From: Litoreibacter ponti
GTDB taxonomy: Bacteria > Pseudomonadota > Alphaproteobacteria > Rhodobacterales > Rhodobacteraceae
Length of the DNA: 64,000 nucleotides
Assembly (NCBI RefSeq): GCF_003054285.1
Contig: NZ_QBKS01000002.1
Span: forward strand, 372,001 to 436,000
Direction: 5' to 3'
A model generated the notes under the pieces. That model worked only from the letters and a program-made list of their open reading frames with translations. It searched no databases and was not told the origin of the DNA. Positions 34,594 to 43,002 of the stretch are shown here, in pieces. The translations under genes and the position numbers were made by a program. Numbering within the stretch: the stretch's first letter is position 1; every line of letters starts with the position of its first letter.

Positions 34594-36545
34594 TGGATGA
34601 ACTCGACAAGCTCCGCGCCGCCCTGCAGGGAGACGCCCCGGCCCCGAAGGCCGATGCAAAGACCATCGCCCTGCGAATGGCCGAAGAAAATTTCGCGCGT
34701 CTCCAAGAATCCGACCCCGCCGCACGTCCCACAGAAACAGCCCCCCAGCGGGGCGGATTTCTGAAAGGACTATCGCAGATGTTTATGAATTCGAACCTGA
34801 AGCCGCTGATGCTGGCCACCTCGTCACTGGTGATTGTCGGGATCGGCGTGGTGCTGGTGGACCCGTTCGCGCGCCCCATGCCGCAGGCCGTCATCGAACC
34901 CGTCGTGATGCCCGCCGAGGCGCCCGAAAACCTTGTCGACGACCTCGTTGAGATGGAGATCGAAGAAACCGCGGCGCCCTCTGTCTCCAAACGTCTGCAG
35001 CAAGCACCCGCGAACACCGTCGCGCAGCCCCGCCGCTCGACCCTTGGCAGGAACGGCGACAGCGGCAGCAAGGCCGAAAACAGCGTCATGCGCCCCGCCG
35101 CCCCCGCGCCAAGCGGCCAACTGCTGCGCGACCGTCTGCCCCAGCCGCAGGTCGCACAATCCGATGACCGCTTCGCCAACGCCGCGACGAACCCGCTCAA
35201 GGTCACATCGGAGGAACCGGTTTCGACCTTCTCCATCGACGTGGACACGGCCAGCTATTCCTGGGTCCGCTCCAGCCTGACGCGCGGTCAGCTGCCCGAT
35301 ACGGCCTCCGTCCGGGTCGAGGAAATGGTGAACTACTTCCCCTATGACTACCCGGCGCCCGACGGCGACGCGCCGTTCGAGACCACCGTCAGCGTGTCCG
35401 AGACCCCGTGGAACCCCGACACGCAGCTGATGCATATCGCGATCCAAGGCGCGCAGGTGGAAACACGCCCGCCGCTGAATCTTGTGTTCCTGATCGACAC
35501 CTCCGGCTCGATGCAGGACGCGAATAAATTGCCCCTGCTGGTGCAAAGCTTCCGCCTGATGCTGGGCCAGCTCAACGCCGAGGATCAGGTGGCCATCGTC
35601 GCCTATGCCGGCTCCGCCGGCACGGTGCTGGAGCCGACGCCAGCCTCCGCGCGCAGCAAGATCGAGGACGCTCTTGCGCGCCTCTCCGCAGGCGGCTCAA
35701 CCGCCGGGGGCGAGGGGCTGCGCGCCGCCTATGCCTTGGCCGAACAGATGTCGGATGACGGCGACGTCTCCCGCGTGATCCTCGCCACCGACGGCGATTT
35801 CAACGTGGGCCTGCAGTCAGATGCCGAGATGAAGGGCTTCGTGACCGAGAAGCGCAAATCCGGCACTTACCTGTCGGTGCTGGGCTTCGGGCGCGGCAAC
35901 TTCAATGACGCGCTGATGCAGACGCTGGCCCAGAACGGCAACGGTCAGGCCGCCTATATCGACACGCTGGCCGAGGCGCAGAAGATGTTGGTCGACCAGC
36001 TCTCCGGCGCGCTGTTTCCCATCGCCCAGGACGTCAAGATCCAGGTGGAGTTCAACCCCGCCACCGTCGCCGAATACCGCCTGATCGGCTACGAGACTCG
36101 CGCGCTGCGGCGCGAGGATTTCAACAACGATCACGTCGATGCGGGCGAGATCGGGGCGGGCCACACGGTCACGGCGCTCTACGAAGTCACGCCCGTGGGC
36201 TCCCCCGCCGTGCTGACCGACCCGCTGCGCTTCGGCGCGCCTAAGGCAGAAGGCAGCGAGACCGACCTCGCCTTCCTGCGCCTGCGCTACATAGAGCCCG
36301 GCGCTGCCACGAGCCAACTTTTGGAACAGGTCGTCCCCGTCGAAGAGAGCGCGCCGGGTGACGAGGCCCGTTTCGCTGCCGCCATCGCAGGCTTCGGCCA
36401 ATTGCTGCGCGGCTCCACGGATCTGGGTGATTGGTCCTACGCCGACGCCATTGCGCTGGCGAACGGGGCCAAGGGGGATGATCCCTATGGCTACCGCACG
36501 GAGGCCGTTCAGTTGATGCGGCTCGCCCAAAGCCTTCAGCGCTAG
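34593..36545 (+). CDS. membrane-anchored von Willebrand factor A protein
   Basis: This 650-aa protein has a cytoplasmic N-terminus of about 70 residues (ALQGDAPAPKADAKTIALRM), one membrane span (71-89), a proline/alanine-rich linker, a YfbK-type N-terminal region (STFSIDVDTASYSWVRSSL), a VWA domain with an intact MIDAS motif (D302-T-S304-G-S306), and a C-terminal DUF3520 region. GGAGG lies 7 bases before the ATG, which overlaps the sigma factor stop. The large VWA part should face the periplasm and bind protein partners through a metal ion. The short cytoplasmic end may hold the coupled sigma factor. Confidence 0.88.
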   Translation: MDELDKLRAALQGDAPAPKADAKTIALRMAEENFARLQESDPAARPTETAPQRGGFLKGLSQMFMNSNLKPLMLATSSLVIVGIGVVLVDPFARPMPQAVIEPVVMPAEAPENLVDDLVEMEIEETAAPSVSKRLQQAPANTVAQPRRSTLGRNGDSGSKAENSVMRPAAPAPSGQLLRDRLPQPQVAQSDDRFANAATNPLKVTSEEPVSTFSIDVDTASYSWVRSSLTRGQLPDTASVRVEEMVNYFPYDYPAPDGDAPFETTVSVSETPWNPDTQLMHIAIQGAQVETRPPLNLVFLIDTSGSMQDANKLPLLVQSFRLMLGQLNAEDQVAIVAYAGSAGTVLEPTPASARSKIEDALARLSAGGSTAGGEGLRAAYALAEQMSDDGDVSRVILATDGDFNVGLQSDAEMKGFVTEKRKSGTYLSVLGFGRGNFNDALMQTLAQNGNGQAAYIDTLAEAQKMLVDQLSGALFPIAQDVKIQVEFNPATVAEYRLIGYETRALRREDFNNDHVDAGEIGAGHTVTALYEVTPVGSPAVLTDPLRFGAPKAEGSETDLAFLRLRYIEPGAATSQLLEQVVPVEESAPGDEARFAAAIAGFGQLLRGSTDLGDWSYADAIALANGAKGDDPYGYRTEAVQLMRLAQSLQR

Positions 36546-36552
36546 ACAATAA

Positions 36553-36584
36553 GGGCAGGGCGGCGCCTAGCCGTCGCCCTGCCC
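36553..36584. terminator. bidirectional terminator-like hairpin
   Basis: A 10-bp perfect stem (GGGCAGGGCG at 36553-36562, CGCCCTGCCC at 36575-36584) extends inward with a G-T pair. It lies between the rightward VWA gene and the leftward histidine kinase gene; the kinase stop codon (36567-36569) is in its loop. T-runs are lacking, so it may act by blocking exonucleases as much as by termination. Confidence 0.7.
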
Positions 36585-37946
36585 CGCGGCCTGCGGCAGA
36601 GTGATCCCCACCCGAAGTCCCGGCGCCCCATCATAAAGCGTCAGGCTGCCGCCGTGCCCCTCGACAATCGCACGCACGATGGACAGGCCAAGGCCGGTCG
36701 TGCCGGTCTCGGCCAGTTGCACGAACCGCTCCGTCGCCCGCGCACGATCGGGGTCGGCGATGCCGCGCCCGTCATCGCTGATGGTCAGGTGCCAGCGTGG
36801 ACCCGCTTCGCTCAGCCGCACATTGATCCGGGACAGATCAGCCCCGCCATGGCGCAGGGCGTTATCGATCAGGTTGACGCAGGCCTCCCGCAGCATGACC
36901 GGGTCGCCCACGATGATCGCGGGCTCCTTTGGCAGATCAAGCTCCAGCGACACACCCCGTGCCGCAAGCTCCGGAACCTCAGCAAGCCAATCCCGAAGCG
37001 CGATACTCAGGTCGAGCGGCGCGAACTCAACCATCCGCGGTAATGCCTCGGCCCGCTCCAGCAGAAGCAGTTTCTGGCTCAAGTCGGCCGTGGTCTCCGC
37101 CGCCTTCAGCAAATCCCCGGCCCGCGCCTTTGTCTGCTCTGGGCTCTTGGCAGAGACGACGGCTTCGGCCAGCGCCAGCACCCCCGCGATGGGGTTGCGT
37201 AGCTGGTGGGCGGCGTTGGCGATGAATTCCGACTGCGCGCTCATCGTATGCGAGACCTGCCCGAACAGCCGGTTCAGCGTCGCGACAATGCCCGCCACCT
37301 CGTCGGGCACGGCGCGCTTGATGGGCGACAAGTCTTCGGGCGAGCGCTGCGCGATGGCCTGCTCAAGATCAAGCAGCGGGCGCAGGCCGACCCGCACGCC
37401 GAACCAGACGAAAAAGCCAAGGGCCAGCAGCAGCGATGACATCACGATCACTGTGCGCAGAACCAGATCACGCACGAACGCCACGCGCACGGCGCGGTCC
37501 TGCCAGACGGTGGTGGTGAACAGCCCGGTCACGCCATCAATCTCGCTGCGGGTCTGCAGGCGCACGCCGCTAACGCTGCGGCCAAGATAGATCGCGTCGA
37601 AATAGGTGGGCTCCGCCGCTTCGACCCCGGTGCGCGGGATGCCCACGGGCGGCGTGGCGTAGCCTGCGACGATGACCCCGTCGGGGGCGAAGACATGATA
37701 GAAGACCAAGCCGCCGGAGGTGCTGGCGAGGATATCGCGCGTGCGCTCCGACAGCGCGTCACCGCCGGAGATGGCCACATCGTTGGACACCGCCAGCGCC
37801 GCCGACAGCAGCGAGCGGTTGAACACATCCGCCGCGGTCCCGCGCGCCTGACCCAACTGCCATAATCCGGCGAGCAACGCGACACTCAGCACCGGCAGCA
37901 AGATGATGACCGTCAGCCGCGCCCGCAGCGATAGCGCGCGACTCAC
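36567..37946 (-). CDS. tctE: sensor histidine kinase (TctE-like)
   Basis: This 459-aa membrane kinase has spans at about 12-29 and 158-178 flanking a periplasmic sensor domain of about 125 residues. A HAMP-like segment follows, then the phospho-acceptor box AAHQLRNPIAG with H247, and the ATPase boxes (NLIDNALRHGG, DDGRGI, GTTGLGLSIV). Its start overlaps the response regulator stop by 4 bases. It sits divergent to a tricarboxylate transporter operon, the same layout as TctDE/BctDE systems that sense citrate-like acids, so it probably senses the transported tricarboxylate. Confidence 0.88.
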   Translation of the reverse strand: MSRALSLRARLTVIILLPVLSVALLAGLWQLGQARGTAADVFNRSLLSAALAVSNDVAISGGDALSERTRDILASTSGGLVFYHVFAPDGVIVAGYATPPVGIPRTGVEAAEPTYFDAIYLGRSVSGVRLQTRSEIDGVTGLFTTTVWQDRAVRVAFVRDLVLRTVIVMSSLLLALGFFVWFGVRVGLRPLLDLEQAIAQRSPEDLSPIKRAVPDEVAGIVATLNRLFGQVSHTMSAQSEFIANAAHQLRNPIAGVLALAEAVVSAKSPEQTKARAGDLLKAAETTADLSQKLLLLERAEALPRMVEFAPLDLSIALRDWLAEVPELAARGVSLELDLPKEPAIIVGDPVMLREACVNLIDNALRHGGADLSRINVRLSEAGPRWHLTISDDGRGIADPDRARATERFVQLAETGTTGLGLSIVRAIVEGHGGSLTLYDGAPGLRVGITLPQAAGQGDG

Positions 37947-38611
37947 GGGCCGGTCTCAAGCGCGTAGCCAATGCCGCGCCGCACCGTGATCGACACCCCG
38001 TGTGGCCGCAACCGCTTGCGCAGCCGCGAGACATAGACCTCGATCACCTTCTCATCGGCATCCGTCCCGGTGCCATAAACGGCGTCGAGCAGCTGCCCTT
38101 TGCTCACGGCGCTGCCCGGTGGGCGCGTCAGGGCGGCAAGCAGCATCAGCTCGCGGCGCGGCACATCCAGCGGGCCTGCCTCACTGCTCAACTGTAGCGG
38201 CTCCAGCTCCAGCACCAGCGGACCGAGCGCGACGCTGCGGGTGGGGGCCTGCGTGCCGCGGCGCGCCAGCGCCCGCACCCGCGCCAATAGCTCGTCGATG
38301 GCAAAGGGTTTCACCAGGTAGTCGTCCGCACCCGCGTCCAGGCCCGCCACGCGGTCCTCGGTCTCGCCGCGCGCGGTGAGCAGGATGACCGGGCGCGGGT
38401 CAGCCCGGCGGCGCAGGGCGCGCAGAACCTCCAGCCCGCTTTGGCCCGGCAGGTTGATGTCGAGGATCACCAGATCGCTGCGCTCGTGGCGCAGAAAATC
38501 ATCGGCATCCAGCCCGTCGGCAAGGGCATCCACCACGTGGCCTTCATCCTCCAGCCGGTAGGTTAGCCCTTTGCGCAGGCTCTCGGTGTCCTCGATCAAC
38601 GTGATCCGCAT
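37943..38611 (-). CDS. tctD: OmpR-family response regulator (TctD-like)
   Basis: This 222-aa regulator has a receiver domain (acceptor D51 in ILDINLPG, K101 in LVKPF) and a winged-helix DNA-binding domain (EKVIEVYVSRLRKRLRPHG). The ATG at 38611 was chosen because the receiver fold starts there (MRITLIEDTE); upstream codons belong to the shared promoter region. It is co-transcribed with the kinase and divergent from the solute-binding protein gene, whose promoter it likely controls. Confidence 0.9.
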   Translation of the reverse strand: MRITLIEDTESLRKGLTYRLEDEGHVVDALADGLDADDFLRHERSDLVILDINLPGQSGLEVLRALRRRADPRPVILLTARGETEDRVAGLDAGADDYLVKPFAIDELLARVRALARRGTQAPTRSVALGPLVLELEPLQLSSEAGPLDVPRRELMLLAALTRPPGSAVSKGQLLDAVYGTGTDADEKVIEVYVSRLRKRLRPHGVSITVRRGIGYALETGP

Positions 38612-38620
38612 GAGGGCACT

Positions 38621-38667
38621 TTGTTGCGGCGATGAAGGCTTGATGCAAGCTTTGTGCGTCATTGTGC
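38621..38667. promoter_or_regulatory. candidate TctD-binding direct repeats
   Basis: In the 128-base space between the regulator and the transporter operon there are spaced heptamers: TTGTTGC (38621-38627), TTGATGC (38640-38646), TTTGTGC (38651-38657) and ATTGTGC (38661-38667). The last three repeat every 10-11 bases, the spacing expected for OmpR-family dimers bound on one DNA face. They lie 70-100 bases before the transporter start. The assignment is by position and spacing only. Confidence 0.4.
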
Positions 38668-38701
38668 CGGAATGATCACGGGAGGACCCCGCGATTTCTA
38701 T

Positions 38702-38723
38702 GGGATTCGCCCTGTCGAATCCC
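38702..38723. promoter_or_regulatory. hairpin just before the solute-binding protein RBS
   Basis: An 8-bp perfect inverted repeat (GGGATTCG at 38702-38709, CGAATCCC at 38716-38723) stands 6 bases before the GGGAGGA ribosome binding site of the solute-binding protein gene. It may be an mRNA 5' stem that protects the message or limits ribosome access, or a repressor site. Confidence 0.45.
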
Positions 38724-38739
38724 GATTTGGGAGGAAAAC

Positions 38740-39852
38740 ATGAACGTATTAAGAACCACGCGTCGCGTGGCGATGGGCCTTGTGGCCGCCGCCGCTGCGA
38801 GCTTTGCAACCTCGGCCACCGCGGGTGGCCACGGGATCGATCTGAGCGGCAAGACCGTCGAATGGGTGATCCCTTTCTCTGAGACCGGCGGCTCCGCCAA
38901 ATGGGCCAATTTCTACGCCCCGCTTCTGTCCGAGGCGCTGCCCGGCAACCCCACTGTGGTCGTGAAATTCATGCCCGGTGCGGGCTCGACCAAAGGGGCC
39001 AACTGGTTCCAGGAGCAGAAGTTCGAGGACAGCGAAGGCACGCTGATCTTCGGCTCCTCCGGCTCCACCCAGTTCCCCTACCTGTTGGGCGATCCGCGCG
39101 TGCGCTACGAGTATAACGACTGGAACGTCGTGCTGGCCTCCGGCACGGGCGGCGTGGCCTACCTGCCCCCCGATCTGGCGGGCAAGATGGACGGGCTGGA
39201 TGCCTCCGGCCTGCAGGGCGAGGACTTCATCTACGGCAGCCAGGGTGCGACCCGTCTGGACCTCGTCCCGCTTCTGGCGTGGGAGATGTTGGGCCTGCAG
39301 GTCGAGCCGGTCTTCGGCATCAAGGGCCGCGGCGACGGTCGCCTGATGTTCGAGCGCGGCGAGGCCAATATCGACTACCAGACCTCGTCTTCCTACCTGA
39401 AGGGCGTCACCCCGCTGGTCGAGGCCGGCACCGCCGTTCCGATGATGTCCTGGGGCGCGCTGGATGCGGACGGCAACATCGTCCGCGATCCGACCTTCCC
39501 CGATATGCCGACCTTCAAGGAGGTCTGCGAGGCCACCGAAGGCTGCGAGACCTCGGGTGAGAAGTGGGATGCCTGGAAAGCCTTCTTCGTCGCGGGCTTC
39601 CCGGCGCAAAAGATGGTGTTCCTGCCCGCGGGCGCGTCGAACGACGCTGTCGTGACTTACACGCAGGCGTTTGAGGCCATCAAAGCCCGTGCCGACTTTG
39701 CCGAAATCTCCGGGGGCCGTCTTGGCGAGTACCCGCAGATGACCGGCGAAGAGGCCACCGGGGCCCTGCAATCGGCCACCAACGTGCCGCAAGGGGCCAA
39801 GGACTTTGTGACCGGCTGGCTGAAAGACCGCTACGGCGTCTCGCTGAACTAA
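38740..39852 (+). CDS. tctC: tripartite tricarboxylate transporter substrate-binding protein
   Basis: This 370-aa periplasmic binding protein has a signal peptide cleaved near ATA-GG (residue 28). It shows the Bug/TctC-type pattern: VEWVIPFSETGGSAKW, VVVKFMPGAGSTKGANWF, and a late MVFLPAGASN. At 370 aa it is longer than typical TctC proteins (about 325), so it is a divergent branch. It captures a carboxylic acid for the fused permease encoded next. A strong GGGAGGA precedes the ATG. Confidence 0.85.
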   Translation: MNVLRTTRRVAMGLVAAAAASFATSATAGGHGIDLSGKTVEWVIPFSETGGSAKWANFYAPLLSEALPGNPTVVVKFMPGAGSTKGANWFQEQKFEDSEGTLIFGSSGSTQFPYLLGDPRVRYEYNDWNVVLASGTGGVAYLPPDLAGKMDGLDASGLQGEDFIYGSQGATRLDLVPLLAWEMLGLQVEPVFGIKGRGDGRLMFERGEANIDYQTSSSYLKGVTPLVEAGTAVPMMSWGALDADGNIVRDPTFPDMPTFKEVCEATEGCETSGEKWDAWKAFFVAGFPAQKMVFLPAGASNDAVVTYTQAFEAIKARADFAEISGGRLGEYPQMTGEEATGALQSATNVPQGAKDFVTGWLKDRYGVSLN

Positions 39853-39861
39853 GCCACGACC

Positions 39862-39887
39862 GAAGGGCGGGAGCGATCCCGCCCTTC
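39862..39887 (+). terminator. stem-loop between binding protein and permease genes
   Basis: A perfect 11-bp stem with a 4-base loop (GAAGGGCGGGA at 39862-39872, loop GCGA, TCCCGCCCTTC at 39877-39887) follows the binding protein stop by 10 bases. There is no long T-run, so it more likely halts 3' exonucleases and lets the binding protein be made in excess over the permease, a common arrangement in uptake operons. Confidence 0.7.
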
Positions 39888-39922
39888 TTCGGCCCCAGCG
39901 TCCCTTGCAGAAAGCCTGATCC

Positions 39923-41944
39923 ATGGAAACGCTCTCCATTGCCCTGCCCGCGCTCTCGGACGCGGCCAGTCTGATCGCGCAGCCCATCGTGCTGGGATAT
40001 CTGGTCATGGGGGTCGTCATGGGCCTGTGCATCGGGGTGTTCCCCGGGCTGGGCGGCATCGCGGGGCTCTCACTGCTGCTGCCCTTCATGTTCGGCATGG
40101 ACCCGGTGCTGGGGCTCGCGCTGATGATCGGCATGGTGGCGGTGGTGCCGACCTCCGACACGTTCGCCTCCGTGCTGATGGGCATTCCGGGGTCATCGGC
40201 AAGCCAGGCCACGGTGCTGGATGGCTTTCCCATGGCCAAGAAGGGCCAGGCGGCGCGTGCGCTGTCGGCGGCCTTCGCGTCGTCGCTGTTCGGCGGGCTC
40301 GTGGGCGCGGCCTTCCTGACCGTCTTCATACTGGTGGCGCGGCCCATCGTGCTGGAGTTCCGCACGCCGGAGCTGTTGATGATCACCATCTTCGGTCTGT
40401 CGATGGTCGGCATCCTCGCGGGCCGGGTGGCGCTCAAGGGCATCGCAGCGGCGGGCCTCGGCATGATGATCGGCACCATCGGCGAGGGCGACAGCGCGGG
40501 CGAGCTGCGCATGGCGACCTATGACATGCCCTACCTGGTGGACGGGCTGAAACTGGTGATCGTGGGCCTCGGCATCTTCGCCATCCCCGAAATCGTCGCC
40601 CTGCTACGCCAGGACCGCGCGATCTCTGATCGCAAGCCGCTCGGCGGAGGCTGGCTGACGGGCGTGAAGGACTGGTTTGCCAATATCTGGCTGTCGGTGC
40701 GCTGCTCGATCATCGGGGTGATCGTGGGCGTGATCCCCGGGCTGGGCGGCTCTGTCGTGGACTGGATCGCCTACGGGCACAGTGTGCAGACCACCAAGGA
40801 CAAGTCGAATTTCGGCAAGGGCGAGGTCCGCGGCGTGATCGGCCCGGAAAGCTCCAACAATGCCAAGGAGGGCGGCGGGCTGGTGCCAACCCTGCTGTTC
40901 GGCATCCCCGGCTCCGGCTCCATGGCGATCTTCATCGGGGCCATCGCGCTGCTGGGCTCCGGCAATATCGAGGTCGGCCCCTCGATGCTGAAGAATAACC
41001 TCGACATCACCTATGCCATCGTCTGGCTTCTGGCGCTGGCCAATGTCGTGGGCACGCTGATCTGCATCGCGGCCTCCGGCGGGATCGCGCGGCTGACGAC
41101 GATCCCGTTCTCGCTGCTGGCGCCCTTCCTGTTCATGATCATCGCCTTCGCGGCGTTTCAGTCCGGTCAGGATATCCTCGACCTGGTGGCGCTGTTCGCG
41201 ATCGGGTTTCTGGGCATCCTGATGCGTCGCTTCGACTGGTCGCGCCCGGCCTTCCTGATCGGTTTCGTGCTGTCCAACCCGGCAGAAACCTATGCCAATC
41301 AGGCGGTGCAGATCGCCGCCTCGCGCTTCCGCCGCAGCATGGAGGAAGGCCTCGACTACATCTTCTCCCCCATCGTGATCGTGCTGATCATCATCACCCT
41401 GATCTCGGTCGTCGTGGGCCTGCGGCAGGCCAAGACCATCATGGCCGAGGGCGCGGTCAATTCCGGCTCCAAGCGCGCGCCGCTGATCTTCCTGCTGGTG
41501 GTGCTGGGCTACCTGCTGGTGGCCTTCACCAACGCCGCGATGATCCCCGACTACGCCAGCGCCGACCGGGTCTTCCCGCGCTTCGTCTCCGGCGTCGCCA
41601 TCGTGGCGTGCGTGATCTTGCTGGTGCAGATGATGATCCGCCCGGAGACCCACGCGCTGTTTGCCGACCGCGAGGTCGAAGAAGACAGCCGCCACGGCCT
41701 GTGGTCAACGCTGGCGTGGTTCGCGGGGCTATTGCTGCTGACCTACCTGCTCGGCTTCATCCTGGCGCTGGCGCTGTTCCTATTCAGCTTCATCCACCTG
41801 CGCGCCGGACGCGGGATGGGCTACGCGGCGCTCTACACTGCCGCCGGGCTCGCCTTCATGTGCGCGATGGCGTGGCTTTTGAACCGCGACTTTCCCGCAG
41901 GCCTTCTGCAAGGCGCGGTGGACCTGCCCTGGCCGCTGGGCTGA
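39923..41944 (+). CDS. tctA: fused TctA-TctB tricarboxylate transporter permease
   Basis: This 673-aa membrane protein fuses both permease subunits. Residues 1-500 are TctA, with the duplicated motif FPGLGGIAGLSLLLPF and IPGLGGSVVDWIAYGH and GIPGSGSMAIFIGAIALLGS. Residues of about 505-660 match the four-span TctB subunit (FPRFVSGVAIVACVILLVQM, LLTYLLGFILALALFLFSF). No separate tctB gene exists nearby. Uptake is driven by the ion gradient with the binding protein upstream. The stop overlaps the next start (TGATG). Confidence 0.93.
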   Translation: METLSIALPALSDAASLIAQPIVLGYLVMGVVMGLCIGVFPGLGGIAGLSLLLPFMFGMDPVLGLALMIGMVAVVPTSDTFASVLMGIPGSSASQATVLDGFPMAKKGQAARALSAAFASSLFGGLVGAAFLTVFILVARPIVLEFRTPELLMITIFGLSMVGILAGRVALKGIAAAGLGMMIGTIGEGDSAGELRMATYDMPYLVDGLKLVIVGLGIFAIPEIVALLRQDRAISDRKPLGGGWLTGVKDWFANIWLSVRCSIIGVIVGVIPGLGGSVVDWIAYGHSVQTTKDKSNFGKGEVRGVIGPESSNNAKEGGGLVPTLLFGIPGSGSMAIFIGAIALLGSGNIEVGPSMLKNNLDITYAIVWLLALANVVGTLICIAASGGIARLTTIPFSLLAPFLFMIIAFAAFQSGQDILDLVALFAIGFLGILMRRFDWSRPAFLIGFVLSNPAETYANQAVQIAASRFRRSMEEGLDYIFSPIVIVLIIITLISVVVGLRQAKTIMAEGAVNSGSKRAPLIFLLVVLGYLLVAFTNAAMIPDYASADRVFPRFVSGVAIVACVILLVQMMIRPETHALFADREVEEDSRHGLWSTLAWFAGLLLLTYLLGFILALALFLFSFIHLRAGRGMGYAALYTAAGLAFMCAMAWLLNRDFPAGLLQGAVDLPWPLG

Positions 41945-43002
41945 TGGGGGCGCTGCTGCATCTGCTCTGCCTGCCCGGTGATGGCATCGGGCCAGAGATC
42001 ATGGCGGCCACCCGCCGCGTGCTCGACGCGGTGACCCCGCGATGCACCCGCCCGATCCGGGTCACGGAGGCCCAGATCGGCTTCGCGGCGCTCAAGGCCA
42101 GCGGGACCACCCTGCCCGATGATTTACGCACGGCGGCGCGGGCGGCAGATGGCGTGATCCTTGGCCCTGTCTCCCACAATGACTACCCGGCGGTGGCCGA
42201 GGGTGGCCTGAACCCGTCCGGCGTGCTGCGCAAGGATCTCGCGCTGTTTGCCAATGTCCGCCCGGCGCGCACCTGGGCCGGGGTACCCCATGCGTCGAAG
42301 ACCGCGTTCAGCCTGACGGTGATGCGCGAGAACCTCGAAGGCTTCTACGCCGATCGCAACATGCACATGGGCCCGGGCGAATTCATGCCCGACCCCGACA
42401 CCGCGCTGGCCTTTCGGCGGATCACCCGCGCGGCGTCGATGAACATCGCGCGCGCGGGCTTCGCCCACGCCGCCCGGGTCGGCCATGCCCGGGTGACCGC
42501 GGTGCACAAGGCCAATGTCATGCGCGTCTCCGACGGGTTGTATCTTGAATGCTGCCGCGAAGTCGCGGCCAACCACCCGGACCTGCACTACGACGAGATG
42601 CTCGTCGACGCCGCCGCAGCTCATCTGGTGCGCGACCCGGCGCAGTTCGGCACGATCGTGACCACCAACATGTTCGGCGACATCCTGTCTGATCTCGCGT
42701 CAGAGTTGGGCGGCGGGCTGGGGCTCGCGGGCTCGCTCAACCACGGGGCAGAGCACGCCGTCGCGCAGGCGCAGCACGGCTCCGCACCGGACCTCGCAGG
42801 CGAGGGCACCGCCAATCCCGTCTCGCTGATCCTGTCGCTTGCGATGCTTTTACGACACCGCGGCGAAGCCACAGCCGCCGACAGCATCGAGCGCGCGCTG
42901 GCCGTGGTTCTGCCAGAGACCCGCACGCCCGATCTGGGCGGCACGGCCAGCACCGACAGTTTCACCGACGCGCTCATCGCAAGTATCGAGGCCACCCCAT
43001 GA
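41944..43002 (+). CDS. isocitrate/isopropylmalate dehydrogenase family protein
   Basis: This 352-aa decarboxylating dehydrogenase homologue has LPGDGIGPEI, TVMRENLEGFYADR, HKANVMRVSDGLY and TTNMFGDILSDLASELGGG. The family oxidises 2R,3S-hydroxyacids (isocitrate, isopropylmalate, homoisocitrate, tartrate) with NAD(P). Position in a tricarboxylate uptake operon suggests a substrate other than leucine intermediates. Start and stop overlap both neighbours, so translation is coupled. The precise substrate cannot be read. Confidence 0.88.
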   Translation: MGALLHLLCLPGDGIGPEIMAATRRVLDAVTPRCTRPIRVTEAQIGFAALKASGTTLPDDLRTAARAADGVILGPVSHNDYPAVAEGGLNPSGVLRKDLALFANVRPARTWAGVPHASKTAFSLTVMRENLEGFYADRNMHMGPGEFMPDPDTALAFRRITRAASMNIARAGFAHAARVGHARVTAVHKANVMRVSDGLYLECCREVAANHPDLHYDEMLVDAAAAHLVRDPAQFGTIVTTNMFGDILSDLASELGGGLGLAGSLNHGAEHAVAQAQHGSAPDLAGEGTANPVSLILSLAMLLRHRGEATAADSIERALAVVLPETRTPDLGGTASTDSFTDALIASIEATP

